64,000 bases of DNA from Epiperipatus broadwayi (taxonomy: Eukaryota; Onychophora; Udeonychophora; Euonychophora; Peripatidae): the NCBI GenBank assembly GCA_028023455.1, contig JAQFVV010006652.1, positions 430,132-494,131 on the forward strand. The letters run 5' to 3'. The position numbers and the translations under genes were made by a program. This document shows positions 11,790 through 23,929 of this stretch, one piece after another (the first letter of the stretch is position 1; each line of letters begins with the position of its first letter). The notes beneath the pieces are model-generated. The model ran no database searches and was not told the origin of the DNA. It worked only from the letters and a program-made list of their open reading frames with translations.

Positions 11790-12529
11790 AGCATCTATCT
11801 TAAGTACATGTACTATATTGTATTTAAATACTAATGACAAAGGTCATAATACATAAGCATGGGGGAGAGGGATAGATAAAATTATTTAATGAGGAAATAA
11901 TGAAACGGAAAATAAATTAGACTCAGTCTGTGCTAGAATAAAAAAATTATAAGAAAATATGTTAAAGAGTATGTGAAAAATGGTAAAAGAAAGATAATGA
12001 GGAAAGAAGTTGTTAAGTGATCTTAAAGAATATAGTACTTAACCAAGTTGTTGTTTTTTTTTTAAAAAAAAAAAAAGTATGGGATACAAATTTATGAGTT
12101 AGGTTGAAAGATCAGACTTATATTGTGGCAAATAATCGATGATATAAATTTTATTATCAATGTCTAATTTAATTTTATCAATCCAATAGTGTACAAACAA
12201 AATATTCAAACTGATTAATTTTATGCCCCATAGTAAATTCTATATAATGTTTTGAAATTTATGCCCAAAATTTTATTATATTAATGTGAATTTTTTTTTA
12301 ATCCCTATATTAAATTTTCTAAGTTCATAGTAATAAAAATATTCATTTAAAATAATAATAATGTGTGTGTGTCGGTATTAATACTGTATGTCCATTTTAG
12401 AATGAAGGTGTCTTAATTAAAAGAATTTTCTCTCTCTTCCAATAACCAACAGTGGGGATGAATAACAAGATTCTTTTTAATTAAAAGATTAAAATATCAA
12501 TTACTATTTCATATACATAATTTACTTAT

Positions 12530-12650
12530 ATTGAATGTTTCTTATATATGTAAGTAGAGGTTGTTTGAACTTAAAATTTTTCAATCTATATTTGTCCTCA
12601 ATTCATCTTAAGCAATCGATACACATGATCACATACTTGTGAAAAAGATA
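12530..12650 (-). mobile_element. Decayed tRNA-like module downstream of hammerhead A4
   Basis: On the minus strand, downstream of the ribozyme remnant, come TGTGTATCGATTGCTTAAG and then AAGTTCAAACAACCTCTA, which corresponds to the B-box end of the module at 11657-11789. A similar B-box end (AGTTTAAATTCC) recurs at about 13045-13060. Confidence 0.5.
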
Positions 12651-12652
12651 AA

Positions 12653-12702
12653 TGATCACCAATATACGTATTTCGTGCAGAACGACCAGTTGGGCCAGAT
12701 CA
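12653..12702 (-). ncRNA. Decayed hammerhead ribozyme motif, family A (A4)
   Basis: On the minus strand, 50 nt. Outer stem I is UGAUC/GAUCA and inner stem I CCAA/UUGG, with internal loop UGGC opposite U. Stem III is the 8-nt palindrome AUACGUAU and GAAA is intact. CUGAUGA has become CUGGUCG and stem II is shortened, so it cannot cleave. The stem I pair C-G of copy A1 is replaced by U-A here, a compensatory change that supports the RNA fold. Confidence 0.68.
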
Positions 12703-13099
12703 TAAACTCACACACATATATATAATCAGTGTTCGGTTTATATTAAGATAGCAATTCCTTAAACTTTACTGGACACGCTTTAATCTTCTCACCCTTTCAA
12801 CTATTCAACTATTCATTTCATTGGAAAACCGACGACGATGAAAGCTCAAATTTCTTACTGGATTTGATATTGTAGTCATACCCATGTAGACATCATGTCA
12901 ATCTAACCCCTCCTATTAGTGGACTATTACGTATCCATATATATTAATAGAAGGATGAGCTGAACTTATACTATGATGAAATCTATTTCCAAGACAATAT
13001 ATAATTTGTTTACACTGAATGTTTTTTATATATGTAAGCAAAGGAATTTAAACTTAGGATTCTTCAGTTTATATTTATCTTCGACTCTTCAATATTTTC

Positions 13100-14855
13100 T
13101 TCAGCATAATATTCTATTCTAGAAAAGCAATGTTAATGTATTTTCTAAGTAAATATTAAATTTTAATATTTGTCTCTATATATATCCACCTCTATGTTCT
13201 TATTTCTTAGCATCTATTATTCCTTGAAAAAAAGATATCTAGAAATTACAAAATATCATTGATGATGAGCAAACTTATTGCTTAATGTATTATTCTACTG
13301 ACTGGCCACTCCATCTGACTTTGAGTAGAATTCGTACTTTCATGAGTTGTTCTCAATGATAACAAAAAAAAAAAGCACATATGTACTATACAAATACATC
13401 TTCAACTTAAATTATTTTGAATACCACAAAGACACAGACATCAAATAAGTTATAAAAATCTCAAGCATTAAATTTTTTTTATAACGCTATTAATATGTTT
13501 AACTTGTCTTAAAAACTCAAACATTTCTCAATTTACCCTTTTTTCAAGGTCAACAATCTTAAAAGCTGGAACAATAAATACATCGTGATTTTTTTTTTAA
13601 AAAAAAAGAGTTGATTTATGCAGTATGATAACAGAAATAAATTTATATATGCAATCACAAACAAAAATAATATACATTTAATAACTGAAACACAGGCTTG
13701 TTATATACCTGTGGCTATATATATGTAATACAATAGGCATGAGAAATGTAATACAATTTGTAGTTAGACAACTCAATTTTCTTCCTTAAAAAGATTCTGT
13801 TTAAAGTAATAAAATTCATCTTACATCAATTAAGCTTAAAAATATAATTAAATATTGCCAAAATAGTAAATTATAACACAGTCAACAACGTCATTTATCA
13901 CAAAATTGGAAGAAATATTCAAGCACTAATATGATAGGTAGTGCATTGTATTCTGTTATCTAGAATACTTGCTTGTTTTTTTTCTTTTTGCATATAAGAA
14001 TCAGTCAAGAAATATGGTCCCACTATATGATCAATACTATTTTTCCAATTGATCAGTGCATAATAATAAAATATATTTCTTTATTGAAAAATTTGTTTCA
14101 ATTTTCAAAATTATTCTTTCTTCCACAGAACAAAAACACTCGGTTTAAAAAAAAATATTTTTTTTTTCGTATAAAAAAAAACAAAAAACTATAATGATGA
14201 CAAAGTTTACTATGGCTAATTCAATCAATCTTCACATCGAAAGAAAATCTTAAAATGCACTTCTTTTAATTATTGAACAAGCTATTAGTACTTACTTAAA
14301 ATGAACCACTGAACAAAGCAATGAATATAATGGGGGAAAATATATATTAATAAAAAGAAATATTTGTTAAAAATGCATAAAAATTTAAAAATTGTAAACT
14401 AAAAAAATGCCCTAAAATGAAACAAAATTAATTAAAATAATTTTTTTAAAAAAATCATAATATATTAAATCATTCTTTTGGTTTATGTTACAGCAAATGA
14501 ATAGTTCTTTTAATAACATTTTAGAAATTTCATCCATTTTATCATTTCTGAATTTCACCATATTCAAATTATCTGAGAAAAAATTGAACTGACAGTTAAA
14601 AAAAGAGAATGGATTCCCTAAATACTTTTGTTTATATTTCTGTTAATATATACTTGTTTGATTAAAGGATTATTCAGAAAAAATTTAAAAGCAAATTTAA
14701 AAAATTTATTTAGAGAACTGAATTATTTTGGGTAAAAGAGGAATTAGTCTTTAGATTAAAAATGTCTCCAACTCATTTTTAAAAAATGTATTTTTAGTAT
14801 TTTTCTGTTTTGTTTTGTTTTTAATTTATTGTGAAACCTAACATTTCTTTACATT
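13100..14855. other. AT-rich sequence, no gene seen
   Basis: The only structure noted is a hairpin-like ACAGGCTT..ATACCTGT at about 13693-13715, which recurs at 57365-57384. Nothing coding is defensible. Confidence 0.4.
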
Positions 14856-14858
14856 TTT

Positions 14859-15215
14859 AATTTTAGTCTTATGATTATTTATGATTGCTAAATATTTGAT
14901 AGTTCGTTTTATTTAATTAAAAATAAATTTAATGTTCAAAGATTTAAAGAATCATTTTTAACAAAATTTGTAAATAACGACTCCATTTTCTATATTAATG
15001 TTAATGTATTTACGCGGCAAAAGATGCCCATCTTTAAAGTATAAGAAGGTAAGTGGTAACTAAAAGTTAATAAAAATGTATAGTAGATATAAAAATAATC
15101 TACAGATCTTCAACAACTTATCTTTGAAAATTAAATTTACTTAATTAATTAAATAAAACTATCAAATATTTAGCAATTATAGATAACAGTAACGATTCTA
15201 ATGAAGACTAAAATT
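14859..15215. repeat. Foldback element with about 80-bp arms
   Basis: ATTGCTAAATATTTGATAG (about 14884) is repeated inverted at about 15152-15175. The arms extend outwards to AATTTTAGTCTT (14859) and its complement ending near 15213, and inwards with gaps. There is no ORF and no clear target duplication. It is a MITE-like palindromic element or a decayed inverted insertion. Confidence 0.55.
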
Positions 15216-15219
15216 TCAC

Positions 15220-17945
15220 TTTGGACTAATGCATAAGTATCAAATTTTCTTTATAAGTTTAGTGCTAAATACTAAATTCCTAATTGTAAATAATAATAAA
15301 AATTAATTACCAATAACTAGTAAAAATTAAACTTCTATGTAGAAAAATAGTATTTAATTTATTTTATAAAAACAGAATTTTGGACAGAATCTTGACAATT
15401 GATCAAATCTAAATATAAAACAATAGAATAGCAAATCTAGTTAATTTATTATTTATTTATATGAAAGCAAACACATAGATTATTTATTTTAAAATTCTAA
15501 AGAAAGCAATGAAATAATAAGATATTGATTTTATTCTTACTTTATCTAAAAACCCAAAGAAAAAAAAGTGTGGTTTTTGTAAAGGTCATTGAAAAATTTA
15601 AAAGAAATCAACATATTGGTCAGTCTTAATATATTTCAACAATCTTTGACAAAAATAGATTTTAAAATGATTAATTATTATCCTATATTTTCAAAACTTT
15701 TTTTTACTAGAACAAAAAAAGTTAAAAATTTCTGGTTAATATTTTTTAATAAAAAAAAATTAATGCCTAAACAAATACACAAGATTTGTAAACAATTAAA
15801 AGGTAGAATAACATACATATTGTAATAGACTGAATGTAACAGACAAAACATCTTATTAAAATTGTCCCCTTTATGTATCATATTAGATAGTTAAAATATA
15901 ACACAATATAGTGCAGATTGTATCTGAATTTATTATAATAAAGATTATATTAATCAAGCCTCATAATTTTATACCAAAAATGTAATAAATAATTCATCCT
16001 ATTATTTAGTAAGCAAGCAAAAAAAAAATATCAGTATGAATAGTGCAGATGACCTGTATTTCATTAGTACCATAATTTGTCATTCAATTATAACAATGAA
16101 TATTATTATTATAAATCATTATTAAGAATTATCTAAAATGTGAATGATCAAAGTATAATGAATAATAATTTAAAACAGGAAGATCAAAGATAATTATTTA
16201 TGATTATATCTAAATTTATAGTCTACCCTGAGTAACTGTTTTTTTTTTTAAATGTAAATCCAATACATGTTATAACTTTAATTTTGTCCATATGTGAATT
16301 TATAATAATCCAAATTATTACAGACCCAGAAGATGCCAATTAGTCCACAATTCAATAAATTTTCAATTCAGTAAACAAGAAATTCACTGAACAAATGATC
16401 CATTACCCAATGAATATGTAATTTGTAGATTATATAAATCTTATAATTAATGTAATTTGTAGAATAGGTGAATCAATAAAAAAGAATCAAAAGATGCATT
16501 AATTAATAATAATATGCAAATTTATTAAGATAATAACAAAAAAAATATTAAGTTTAACAATTATAAATTTCAAAATCCATTATATTATAATCTATTTTGA
16601 ATACTGCAATTACATAATTGCAATATCCATTTTAAATAATATTTTGATACATATATTTTACAATCATAATATAGTATATATCTTTCATGCGAACATATAT
16701 ATATATTTTTATATTTTTTTATATATTTTATATCAAGTAAAGCTCTATAAAATTAATTACATACATTCAAAAAAAAAAAAAAATTAATTTTAAATACATT
16801 CTTTAATTTATTTTACTAACTTATTGATATAAATTCAAGTCTTATTTACTTGGTTTAGTTTATTTCAATTTGTATTGAATAATATGAATAAAATATATGT
16901 TGTTATTTTAAATCTTTATGAAAAAAGAATTTTAAATAAACATCTATTAATAAATATATATATATTATAACAATATGAATGGAACAAGTATATATATATA
17001 TGGATACTGGAGGTACAGAAACTCTATTGAAAGCAAATTAAATCAAGATCCATGCCAAGTTACGATGACCTAACATGAACGATTCTGATAATCTGGTTCC
17101 TTAAGTCCCTAATGTATATCATTACAAGTTTATATTGGGTATAAAATAATAAGAATGCTATCTCTGGTATATATATGAATAAAGTTTGATAAAACAATAT
17201 TCTGCCTTTATTTAAGCTGAAATATATATATAAAGAGTAATGCTATCTGAATTATATACCTACATTGATTATTCCCATCGACATTTTTGGTATTCTTTAA
17301 TTATAGTTCCATTTTCTTTGATGTTTTCTGAAAAATTTCCCATGATGATAACAATAATATTGCCCCTAGATGATATCCAGCTATTTTCCCCTTATCAAAT
17401 GTTAGTGTTCATATTCATATCTGAATGTTGACTGCTTCAAACTACTACACATAGTATTTCTAACATGTTAAAAAAAGGATTGTATTTTTTACATATATTG
17501 TTATCCATTTAATTCATAGTCTTATAGATATTAGCTAAAAAGGTTCCATGCTCCCTCCTTCATAATATTTACTCAAAATGCATTATAATTTGTCAAATAA
17601 GACATGTAAACAATATATATATATATATCTCCAAAGTAAAAAAAATAATTCGCAGTGTTATTAAGCAACAATGTGTTCTTTTTAAAATTGGCTCACGATA
17701 GTCTTTTTCATAATTATAACAAAATTTATAATTATTCAATACAATAAAGTAAATATTTTATATTTATTTTCACTTAAATAAAATACACACTCACTCTCAC
17801 ATTCATTCCAAATTTGAATTAACTATTTAAATATGAATTATATTTAACATTATACAAACAAATGATTCCTAATTGTTTTCTTTATTAACAATCTAATACT
17901 GTAGATGGATAATATGTAATGGATTTACATGTCACAATCTATATA
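15220..17945. other. AT-rich sequence, no gene seen
   Basis: Many short A/T and (TA)n runs. Open frames such as 15589-15825 are low-complexity Lys/Asn/Ile/Phe strings typical of AT-rich non-coding DNA. Confidence 0.45.
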
Positions 17946-17950
17946 TATAT

Positions 17951-18055
17951 TTTCCATATGTCATAGCATCAGCCGGGAGGTGAACCCGCAACAACCGTCT
18001 GCAACCAACTGCTTGCAATATGGCTGCGCTGGCCTCTCGGCTAACAACGCTTGAC
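17951..18055 (-). mobile_element. tRNA-derived SINE (family 1), copy 3
   Basis: A box TAGCCGAGAGG is intact (18043-18033) and the B box is GGGTTCACCTCCC (17987-17975), on the minus strand. The tail at the left end has turned into a TA-rich stretch. The flanks CTATATATATATT and ACTATATATTT are compatible with a target duplication but too simple to prove one. Confidence 0.8.
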
Positions 18056-19523
18056 AACTATATATTTAAATTCAAACTTAACTCATTTATCCTCTTTCAA
18101 TTTATAAAAGGTGTAAAAATGAATATATATATATTTTTTTAAATCATAGTTGTTATTTTATTAATATGTCATAAATCTCTCCACAGCTATGGTAAAAAAA
18201 AGACCTACACTTCTGCCAATAATTAATTTTTTTTACAATCATTATCAATTAAAATGAATTAATCAAATTAAAGTACTTTAAAAGTGTTAATAATATTATT
18301 AAATATTTTATTTATTCATGAGTAGCTACTTAAAAGTGCGGTTCACTTTCAAGTGAAAGGAGAATGCATACGTTGGAAATATTAAATGGGGCATTGCTGG
18401 ATTTTGTGAGATTAAAAAAAAGTGAACAGGCAATAGATTTGAAAAGTGAATATATACTTTATTACAAAAGCACAAATACTGAAAGCAATAAATAGTGTGA
18501 AATTCATAAATTAACAGTAGAACAATATTGCTGAGATTGATGATATATCGGATAATGGTATGATATTCAACTTAATATAAGATATGAAATGTAAATAATT
18601 TGGGCATATGATTCAACAAGTTATCATTGAGTTGAAGTAGAGAATTTTTGGTACTGATCTAGTCAGATATCTACATTCCATTTTCTCTGTTTCTTTAAAC
18701 ACTGTTTTGACATCATGAAATAATATTGGGATGACTAATCGAGCAAATAAAGATCTTTGGATGTGAAAAAGAGACTTATCATCATATTATGTAATTTATA
18801 AATTCAATGTGGAATCTAAAAACCTCTTATTGCTTTTCATTCACAGGTCTTTTTTTTTTTTTTTGCAAACTTTTAATATTATCTGTCTTTTCAATTTCTT
18901 CTTTGGTTTTGAAAAAATAAAAGAAGGCGGGAGAGTGGGAAAGAGAGGGAAAATATGGTCAATTCTAAGTTTTCAAGGTTTCTTTTGATTTCTCATCATA
19001 ATACTATCTAACATTGATTTATAAAAATTAACATGTATAATTTCAAACAACTTCTTTTCATGTTTGTAATTGGCAGATTTGTTTTGGAAATTTTTATTAT
19101 TATGTGTCTTTAAAATTTTTAAATTTCTTCTTTCTTATTTGCTTTTTAAAAAGTGAGGAGAGGGGAGAAGGGGGAAGAGTACAGTAGTAAATTGCGGAAA
19201 TGTTGATTTTGATGAAAACAATAATTTTCACCTATATAAAGTCCAAATCAAAACAACAATCCAAACAAAAATAAACTGGCTGAGTTTGAAACAACAACAA
19301 ATTAATAAAAAAAAAAAGCTTAAAAAAATTAAACTTATTTATTTGGATTTCTAGCACCCACCAAAGAGTTTGTTACTTTTTGATTTCATAAAAATACAAA
19401 AATAAAAGTCATCACTTTCATTTTGAACAGAGTAATTTATTGGTAGCCTGAATGGATATTGCTATCATATATTAACAGAGGTCTCTAAATAAAGAATATG
19501 AAATGGTTTATTTATACTTTTTT

Positions 19524-19759
19524 TAATAACATGAAAGCTAAAACCTTCGAAAGATGCGCTTTAAACATGCTTATGTGACAGCCAATCAGATGTAATAATA
19601 ACTGCACATGGAACTCCCAATTCTAAAACACAAGTCTTTGTGTTTTAGAATTGAGAGTTCAATTGGGAGTTCCATGTGCAGTTATTATTACATCTGATTG
19701 GCTGTCACATAAGCATGTTTAAAGCGCATCTTTCGAAGGTTTTAGCCTTCACGTTATTA
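19524..19759. repeat. Near-perfect 236-bp palindrome (MITE-like)
   Basis: Left arm 19524 to about 19638 and right arm about 19639-19759 are almost perfectly complementary, including the TTCGAAAGATGCGC and TGTGACAGCCAATCAG stretches. The arms differ mainly by a 12-base insertion in the right arm (about 19655-19666). There is no coding capacity. It lies in the insertion that splits the RTE copy at 18310-22080. Confidence 0.85.
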
Positions 19760-21335
19760 CAATGTTATCTGCTTGCACTTAATAAATTTGATATATTTAT
19801 AGTTTTTTTAAATTAAAAACTCAAATAAAAAATAAAACAATTTAAATGAACATCTCCAATAGGATTTTAATATTATCATGGATTATTTTAATGCTAAAAA
19901 TGAAAAATTAATAAATTTGATTATGGTGAATGAGAGAGGACACAAATTTGTAGAATTTGCAGTAAAAAAAAATTACATTATGAATTTTTTTTCCCAGAAA
20001 GATATTACATGAAAATGGATGTAGAATTACCTAAATAAAGATACAGCAGAATTGGATTATATTTTGACTAATAAAAAATACATACTTCAGGATTGTAATG
20101 TTTTTAATAGATTCAGTATAGGAAGTGATCATAACATTAAAAACTAGAGATTAAAAATCTTAAAAAATTATTAACAATTGATGTTCCTAACCTTCTGAAT
20201 TTGTCCAATGAATTTAAATTAGAGTTTATTTTGATGTTTATTAATATTAGAGTTTGGTAACTATTTTAAAATATTTAACAGATTTTGAAGCTAGTTCAAG
20301 TTTGACAGAATTCAATAAGAATATAATTGATATCCTACTAAGGTAATAAAAGTTATGGATCTTATTTAAGACATCTAGATTTGCACGTGAAGTGATTGTT
20401 TTTGCAAATAATATTTCAGACTTTTAGGAATGTTGTAAAAGTTATTAGATGAAAGTAAGAAAATATGACTGAAGATAATTGCTAAAAAGACTAATGTGCA
20501 ATAGGTTTTCTCATAATAAAGATTGCTAATCATGAATGGGAAGAAATAAACAACTTCAAATACTTTAATCAGATTATAAAGATAAAATTAAATTGGATGG
20601 AATGCTTTTGATAGAAATAATTTAGTAATATAGGAAATTATACCTGTGATTCGAAACAAATGTTTTTTTAACAGATGTGTTTTACCAGTATGGTTTTTAT
20701 ATATTAGTCTGGTAGTGATGAAAGTTGCCGGCACAAACAAATATGTATACAAAGACCATATTAAACACATTTATAATCTTCTAAAAAGGAAATGAATTAA
20801 TTTTGTAAGTGAATATTAGAAAATATTCTGATGAAGAGAAAGTTATTAGTCAATGTGTTGGTTTTGCTGTTAATTTTACAATGAATGCTGGCATGAATAG
20901 ATGATGATCAGGTGAAATGAATATGTACACATAATTTACTATAATTCTTGCCAAAGTGAATGTGCATAGTATCCCCCCCCCCCCAATTAATTAAATGCTT
21001 AAAATATAGGAACTGTCTGATTCTGAGAACAATTCAGTCCACTATTTTCTAAACTATGACATCCTGCCCTTACAAAAGTCTGCACAAATAATCATGAGAT
21101 CACTCTTTGTGTCCACAGTTCAGACAAACAATGGTATTGTTTCATTCAGGATTGTTGAAAGAGAGTAACTATTCATAACATTATGTGGTTAGAGATAAGC
21201 AACTTCAGTACACCACAGTGATGCTAAGAAACAACACTTTGTAAATGGAGATAATTGCACAGTTAAATATATGTCTATTTATGTTATTGTTTGGTTATCA
21301 TCTGCAAAAAATATAGATTATTATATGTTTACTTG

Positions 21336-21560
21336 ATGAAAAATCATTTCTTGTAAAAAACTTAAATGCAGTCTTTGTTTATTTCCATTAAACAAAATTA
21401 CAGGTGGCCTCTTTTCAAAATAAAAAATCTTTACAAGTTTAGATGTTGGAAAATAATTTCTCACAAAAAATATAAATGTATGTTTGTGGATGTTTGTATA
21501 ATTTCCAATAAATAAAGTTATAGGTAGTCTTTTTTTTTTTTTCAAATAAATCTTTAATTG
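21336..21560. repeat. Diverged two-copy tandem repeat
   Basis: Two units of about 112 bp (21336-21447, 21448-21560) share the order AATTTC.., AAATG, TTTGT, TTTCCA, AAAATTACAGGTGG/AAAGTTATAGGTAG and a TTT-rich end. A 97-codon minus-strand frame across them shows the duplication at protein level (KKRLPITLFIGN and EKRPPVILFNGN), but the frame is AT-rich and I do not call it a gene. Confidence 0.55.
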
Positions 21561-22084
21561 ACTGATTAAGTTTGTCAGAAGTTCCCGTGTAGACATTATT
21601 TTCTGAGATCGCAAGAGTAGAAAACTATCTACAGACTAATATGTATATGAAATCTCATCCCCAGACTAATACGTATGTACCACCAGCACTTACGTATGGT
21701 AAACAGAAGAATAAATCAGAAATTTCAGACCCACAATAAAGTATGGAGATATTACATTGAAAGATACAAGAAGAGAATGAAAGCAAAATATATGAATGTG
21801 AGAACAAACAAATATCACTGACATCACTGAAAGAACTGAAATGAAGTTAGACTGGAAATATTGTTAAAAAAATTGATAATATATGGGTAGATGAATTCTT
21901 AAACTGGATTCCAAAAAATTGTAAAAAAACCTAGACAGAGACCATATGTAAGGTGGATGATGGGTGAAATAAGGAAGTTTTTTGGTATGGTATTGAAAGG
22001 CTACAAATTGGAAAAAGTGGATTACATATATGGATAAACCTTCCTGCAGAGGATAGATGTTTCAAAATGGCGACAATGTATTAA

Positions 22085-23380
22085 TATATAGTATGCATTC
22101 CAATATAATTAGAAATATATGATTATTTTCATATGTATTAAGTAATATGAGGACTTTACTTTGGAAATTTGAATCAACTTTCTTTTATTCAAATTTTTCT
22201 ATTAATCTTTTTGGGATCTTTAATTTAGCTTTGCTTTCAAATTGCAAATATACTTAGATGCTATTAGATTCTGAATTGTTTTAATATTCTTCTGATTCAA
22301 CACTTAACACAAAAACCAACATCAAAAATCACCTGAATGAAAATTTATAGCAATTCATTTACACATTCTTTACATATATTTAAATGTATATTTACTGTTG
22401 TATGCGTTGATTATTTCACAGAATGTGCGAGATATAAAGATATATATTTGTATTAAATAAGTACTGCACATACATTAATCTGGATTACATAATAGATGCA
22501 ATAATAAATATACATATAAACAATTAACTGAGTACAGATTATAAGAATAGATGTGTGCATATGTCTTGATAATTATAAGCAGTAAAGTAATTGGTATAAA
22601 TGTATAGATTGCACGCAAACGCATTTTGTAAAATAACTCAACAGTAAAATAACCTAAACATTACAATTATTTTTAATAACTTTTTAAAAAGTACAAAATA
22701 TAACTTATTACTAAATAAATAAATGTATTTTATATACTAAAGGATTTACTTTTTAAAGCACGTGGCATTTTTTATAATTGGCCGTTTTTTGAGAAAATTA
22801 TTTTGATAACTTAGTAATCTAAAAATAATAATAAATAATTCAATACTTCAATTTTATTTCATGCAGTCAATTTACTTAATCAAATTCCAGTTTGTTTGTT
22901 TCTTTGTTTTTGTTTTTAAAGAAAAAAGGCATTTTAAACAACACGGTCGCCTTCAAAGTGTACGATATTGTAATTAATTTGTCACTATAACTTAAGAATA
23001 CAACAATCTAATATTTCACAGAGCTATTTATATATTAAGAAGCTTTAAAAAAATGTATATATTCATAAATTTAAATGTCATTTTAGAACAAATAATAAAT
23101 GAAGATATCATAAGTATTTTTTACAATTATATGATTAACATTTAATGGTTTGCAGGAAAAGGCGAACATTCATAATTTAAAATATTGCAACATTTGAAGG
23201 TAACCTACAGATGGTTACTGTCAATATTTACAAACATACATAAATTGAAACACATGTAATCTATTGGGCCTAGTAGATTCAAATAAATTCTCAGATTTAA
23301 AATATATCTAATAATTTTCAGCAATATATTTTTAAAAAAAGTACATTGTAATATTACTTGTTTTGATTTTAAGTTAGGTT
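22085..23380. other. AT-rich sequence, possible intron of the gene at 23.5 kb
   Basis: It lies downstream of the donor at 23505 on the minus strand. No further exon is recognisable. Confidence 0.35.
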
Positions 23381-23505
23381 TAAATACTTATGCTTTCGGC
23401 CCGCGTGATAGGTAACTGGGCCTGAATGATTAGATTTCAAACGTTAACTCTAAACGTTTTCTCTTTAAAATGTTGATAGATTATAAACAATATTAATTAT
23501 CCTAC

Positions 23506-23697
23506 CTGTTTGCGTTTCATAACTTCAGGAGGTTGAGGCATTCCACCGTTGTCATCTGAATCCCATTTTACAATTGGTTGTTTTACAGTGGGGCCTTTTG
23601 TAAGTAACTTCATAACAATAGGAAAGATAATTACTAAAATTGCTATAATTAATAAATATTTTATTATAGTTCGAGTATTTCTCCGAAAGAATGGCAT
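23506..23697 (-). CDS. First coding exon of a type II membrane protein
   Basis: 64 codons from ATG 23697-23695 to a splice donor at 23505/23504 (AACAG|GTAGG). An in-frame TGA 18 nt upstream of the ATG fixes this as the first Met, and an A lies at -3. The protein begins with a short basic segment (residues 1-12, five Arg/Lys), then an uninterrupted hydrophobic helix (about 13-31), then a polar, Pro-rich, charged stretch (KWDSDD, MPQPPEV). This is the layout of a signal anchor with a lumenal stem, as in Golgi glycosyltransferases of the polypeptide GalNAc-transferase kind. That identity is only a guess, because no catalytic domain is in the exon. The gene continues to lower coordinates, and no second exon could be found. 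Codon content is less AT-skewed than its surroundings. Confidence 0.7.
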
Positions 23698-23823
23698 GAT
23701 TAAACTTGGACATCAATTAAATAAATTTTATCTCCAGATTAAAGTCTTAAAGTGTGAGGAAAAAACATTAAATTGCTATTCGAAGAGGAATGTTGATATA
23801 TCCGCATGGTTGTTTTTGATCTC

Positions 23824-23868
23824 GGCCAATGTTCTCGAACGGTATAAAACGCTGCCAGTAGTTCAGTT
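23824..23868 (+). promoter_or_regulatory. CCAAT, TATAAA and initiator-like motifs upstream of the exon
   Basis: GGCCAATG (23824-23831), TATAAA (23843-23848) and TCAGTT (23863-23868) occur in order on the plus strand, 5' of the minus-strand exon. Orientation is opposite to the gene and the TATA-to-initiator spacing (about 22 bp) is short, so this is at best a divergent start and could be chance. Confidence 0.2.
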
Positions 23869-23929
23869 TCCGTATGCCAGTTTCCTTAATCTTATCGGTG
23901 ATTACACAACTAAAGCACAGTAAAATTTT

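Larger units (their letters stand above)
18310..22080 (+). mobile_element. RTE (BovB-like) LINE copy 2, interrupted and decayed
   Basis: The copy can be tracked by comparison with 29455-32255. 18310-18660 matches the endonuclease N-terminal part. 19855-20350 matches the later endonuclease (NERGHKFVEF, ELDYIL, GSDH). 20380-20790 matches the region after RT motif C. 21686-22080 matches the C-terminus (LNWIPKNC). Two insertions split it: about 1.2 kb at 18660-19855, which contains the palindrome at 19524-19759, and about 0.9 kb at 20790-21686. The middle of the RT is missing. Frames are full of stops. It is older than the copies at 29.5 and 39.4 kb. Confidence 0.75.
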
